Source: CAIZGX01 sp044239865 | Lineage (GTDB): Bacteria; Bacteroidota; Bacteroidia; Flavobacteriales_D; Sanyastnellaceae | DNA length: 7,822 nucleotides | Direction: 5' to 3' | NCBI GenBank assembly: GCA_044239865.1 | Contig: JBIIAO010000014.1 | Location: forward strand, 1 to 7,822 | Shown: positions 5,956 through 7,822 of the stretch, piece by piece | Layout: each line of letters starts with the position of its first letter | Position numbering within the stretch: position 1 is the stretch's first letter | Notes under the pieces: generated by a model | The model's input: only the letters and a program-made list of their open reading frames with translations | Database searches by the model: none | What the model was told of the DNA's origin: nothing | Program-made: the position numbers and the translations under genes

Positions 5956-7451
5956 TTCATTATCGCTGAAAAAGAAGCGCACAATACACGCATGTATTCA
6001 TGAACATGACTGTTCGGACTCATGAGTGAATACTCTTTGTTTGCATGAACAAGTTCAAGAAAAGAGTCCAGATTTAAATGAATAGTCAACTCTTGCGACC
6101 TTCTATCAGGCGGCAGAACAGGTCCGCCCGTAATCGTACGAAGGATTGGTATTTCATCGGTAATTGAACTCATATGTGCATTGGAGAATCCCCCGAGGTG
6201 AAGGTTTAATGGCTCTCCATCTTTTTCTTTTCCCTCCAACTTAAACTGAATGTATCCGCTTTGCCAACTCCAATACATACCGTTGGCTGGGTCTAACGCG
6301 CAGCAATGAACGCCTGCAGCGTTGGTAACAGAATCGACACCCAACGTAAGTCGAATATAGCTGGCACGATGGGTATTGATAGGGATCGAAAAATTCAAGG
6401 AACTTCGATTCGAAAAATCGAGCAGACGGTAGGAAACGGAATCCTTGCCAATGACTTGCTTATTGATGTCTAATATTTCAATATGCCCAACATAGCACTT
6501 CAGTAGTTCAACATGAAGAAGTGAGTCGACATAATCCAAAGGAGTCTTTTTTAGATTGAATTGAAATTTCCCTTCCATCTTTAAATTCATCTTTTCGAAT
6601 TCAACAACAACCGGAAAGTGATCGGAGAGGAGCGGTTCGGCAACATCGGTATTTCCAACTTTGTAAGAATGAAAACCGAGGTTTTTCAATTTGTAAAAAA
6701 CGTAGTCTATGCGCGGAGCCTTTGGATTCGCAGCGCGTTCGAAATTGTTAAACGTTCCAACTTTTGAAGAAATGCCTATTCCCGCATCGGAGAATTCTGC
6801 ACGAAGTTTTTTCAAAGCAGCATCTTCCGGTGTGCAGTTCAAATCGCCCATGAAAATGATATTTTGAATGGAAGTGAATGCCTCAATTTCTTTCAGAATG
6901 ATTTTCGCGCTTTCTTGTCGAGCCAAAACACCCACATGATCCCAATGCGCATTCACCACCAACAAAGTGTCTTTTAGTTCTTCATCGAACAACAATGCAA
7001 ACGTGGCTATACGCTCGCAGGCAGCGTCCCATCCTTTGCTTGGTTTATCAGGAGTTTGTGAAAGCCAAACGGTTTTCGAAGAGATGAGTTGAAAGCGATT
7101 CGATCGGAAGTAAATAGGGGAGTACTCGCCTTTGGTTTTTCCATCTTCTCTTCCAACACCAATGCGAGTGTATTGACGTTCGCTAAAATTGTAATTGAAT
7201 AACGCGCGATCGAGTTCAAGAACTTCGTTGTGTAAGACTTCCTGAAATCCAATAATATCGGGACTTTCGCTCCAAAGAAAATTCTTTACACGTTCGCTTC
7301 TGTTCGGCCAACTGTTTTCGCCATCATTCGGATTGTTGTAACGAATGTTGAAGGAAAGAACTTTCAATGTTTCATTCTGACCGAATGAACATTCGGTTCC
7401 GGCTACAAAGAGAGCGCAAAGAAGTGCAAGCCGAAACAAGTTGTTTTTCAT
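5952..7451 (-). CDS. Exported EEP-family phosphoesterase fused to a C-terminal MbnP-like (copper-binding) domain
   Basis: A 499-residue two-domain periplasmic protein. Residues 1-24 are a signal peptide (cleavage likely after SFG, before Q25). Residues about 28-287 are an endonuclease/exonuclease/phosphatase domain with every catalytic element intact: N35 (SFNIRY), E71 (FQEV), H169 (NAHWDH), D203 and N205 (GDLN), D249 (RIDY) and D277-H278 (SDHFPV); its substrate is unknown. After only a few residues (KMNLKM) comes an MbnP-like domain, about 292-499: GKFQFNL, GVDS (371-374), LDPANGMYWSWQSGY (386-400), FKLEG, LHLGGF (417-422) and a C-terminal helix with H482 and H484. W394 or W396 lies where I expect the tryptophan that MbnH turns into kynurenine (inference). 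Cysteines 319, 383, 384 and 491 fall in this domain; the adjacent C383-C384 pair is unusual. No second signal peptide fits at the junction, so this is a genuine fusion, not two genes joined by an error. First gene of the operon. Confidence 0.9.
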   Translation of the reverse strand: MKNNLFRLALLCALFVAGTECSFGQNETLKVLSFNIRYNNPNDGENSWPNRSERVKNFLWSESPDIIGFQEVLHNEVLELDRALFNYNFSERQYTRIGVGREDGKTKGEYSPIYFRSNRFQLISSKTVWLSQTPDKPSKGWDAACERIATFALLFDEELKDTLLVVNAHWDHVGVLARQESAKIILKEIEAFTSIQNIIFMGDLNCTPEDAALKKLRAEFSDAGIGISSKVGTFNNFERAANPKAPRIDYVFYKLKNLGFHSYKVGNTDVAEPLLSDHFPVVVEFEKMNLKMEGKFQFNLKKTPLDYVDSLLHVELLKCYVGHIEILDINKQVIGKDSVSYRLLDFSNRSSLNFSIPINTHRASYIRLTLGVDSVTNAAGVHCCALDPANGMYWSWQSGYIQFKLEGKEKDGEPLNLHLGGFSNAHMSSITDEIPILRTITGGPVLPPDRRSQELTIHLNLDSFLELVHANKEYSLMSPNSHVHEYMRVLCASFSAIMK

Positions 7452-7459
7452 TCTGGGAT

Positions 7460-7467
7460 TAAAGGTA
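7460..7467 (-). promoter_or_regulatory. Candidate -7 box of the EEP-MbnP / di-heme / YHYH operon
   Basis: Minus-strand TACCTTTA matches TAnnTTTG except at the final base and ends 8 nt before the ATG at 7451, giving at most a very short leader. Its first T is also the last base of the rpsA terminator T-tract, so the upstream promoter half lies within the terminator hairpin. No good -33 TTG is visible. Confidence 0.4.
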
Positions 7468-7494
7468 AAAAAAAACCTCCCGAAGGAGGTTTTT
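7467..7494 (-). terminator. Strong intrinsic terminator of rpsA with a UUCG loop
   Basis: On the minus strand, AAAAACCTCC (7494-7485 outward part) pairs with GGAGGTTTTT around a TTCG loop (7484-7481) closed by C-G, the very stable cUUCGg tetraloop, and is followed by a run of nine T (7475-7467). It starts about 20 bp after the rpsA stop at 7516, so rpsA transcription should end here and the downstream operon needs its own promoter. In the other direction the stem is flanked by five T. Confidence 0.9.
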
Positions 7495-7515
7495 ATATGT
7501 TAGAGGGAAGAAGAA

Positions 7516-7822
7516 TTATGCTCCTTCCTCGCCGTCCATTTTCTCTTTCAATGCAGCCAATGCACCTAAGTCACCAAGAGTTGATTTCTCAACTTGAGAG
7601 TTAACTTGCTTCACAGCTGAATTGTTGTCTTCTTTCTTAGCACCAGAACCAGATCCTGATCCTGCACCAGCACCTGAGCGCTTAGGCTTAGCATCTGAAG
7701 ATGGAGTAGAAGTGATTTCTTCCGGCTTCCAAGTTTGTGTGTGAGACACAGCAATCTTACGTTGGTTCTTGTTGAATTCAAGAACGATGAAGTCAAGCGT
7801 TTCTTCCACTTTCGCAGTAGCA
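7516..7822 (-). CDS. rpsA: 30S ribosomal protein S1, C-terminal part only (5' end beyond the window)
   Basis: The last 101 residues of S1, the RNA-binding protein of the small ribosomal subunit; the gene continues past the right edge. The visible part opens with the end of the last S1 (OB-fold) repeat, FIVLEFNKNQRKIAVSHTQTW, then a flexible linker with a Ser/Gly/Ala run (SGAGAGSGSGSGAKK), and closes with TLGDLGALAALKEKMDGEEGA, a conserved tail seen in Bacteroidota S1 proteins. Identity relies on this tail plus the repeat end, since the remaining repeats lie outside. It is followed by a strong terminator. A methionine-initiated reading from 7809 is an internal codon, not the start. Confidence 0.88.
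   Translation of the reverse strand, partial: ATAKVEETLDFIVLEFNKNQRKIAVSHTQTWKPEEITSTPSSDAKPKRSGAGAGSGSGSGAKKEDNNSAVKQVNSQVEKSTLGDLGALAALKEKMDGEEGA

Noticed and set aside
5956..5982. An earlier ATG for the di-heme peroxidase, adding nine residues (MRFFFSDNE).
   Set aside because: The start at 5955 gives a normal signal anchor and an ATGA overlap with the upstream stop; the extension would put acidic residues ahead of the signal and a 31-bp overlap.
7440..7451. A possible lipobox around C21 of the EEP-MbnP protein.
   Set aside because: The preceding residues are G-T-E, and E at -1 does not fit a lipobox; cleavage by signal peptidase I before Q25 is more likely.
7638..7682. A Ser/Gly/Ala repeat-like stretch near the end of rpsA.
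   Set aside because: It is a low-complexity protein linker between the last S1 repeat and the conserved tail, not a DNA repeat or mobile element.
1..7822. Search for tRNA, rRNA, CRISPR, insertion sequence ends or attachment sites.
   Set aside because: The window is almost fully coding, intergenic gaps are at most about 65 bp, and no repeat arrays, transposase motifs or RNA-gene folds were seen.

Overview
The window looks like a chromosomal segment from a Bacteroidota bacterium, probably Flavobacteriales-like. The evidence is a type IX secretion (T9SS) type A C-terminal sorting domain, a FISUMP-type lipoprotein, a Bacteroidota-type dipeptidyl peptidase III, a ribosomal protein S1 tail ending in the TLGDLxALAALKEKM signature, promoter-like TAnnTTTG boxes close to start codons, and no clear Shine-Dalgarno sequence before any start. 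Base composition is moderately AT-rich. The exact genus cannot be named from this alone.

Layout, left to right. Positions 1-1438 (minus) hold most of an M49 dipeptidyl peptidase III that runs off the left edge just as its second zinc motif begins. A 46-bp divergent intergenic region separates it from a DEAD-box (here DECD) RNA helicase at 1485-2777 (plus), followed 16 bp later by an AT-richer FISUMP lipoprotein at 2794-3525 (plus). A hairpin around 3546-3568 ends that unit and lies between convergent genes. The minus-strand block 7451-3588 is a three-gene overlapping operon, read right to left: an exported endonuclease/exonuclease/phosphatase (EEP) domain fused to a C-terminal MbnP-like domain; a MauG/MbnH-type di-heme peroxidase whose start overlaps the first gene by ATGA; and a YHYH-family secreted protein with a T9SS sorting domain, overlapping the peroxidase by 29 bp. 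Upstream, at the right edge, is the C-terminal end of ribosomal protein S1 (rpsA), closed by a UUCG-loop terminator whose T-tract runs into the candidate promoter of the operon.

The most interesting part is the three-gene operon. In methanotrophs MbnH, a MauG relative, oxidises a tryptophan of MbnP to kynurenine, which is needed for copper binding by MbnP. Here the same pair is adjacent and translationally coupled, but the MbnP-like domain is built onto the end of a phosphoesterase with intact catalytic residues and has no signal peptide of its own. The third member is a histidine-rich protein addressed to the cell surface. My reading is a copper or redox-related surface system in which a modified-tryptophan metal site is physically joined to a hydrolase. 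The domain identities are well supported by motifs; the joint function is inference.
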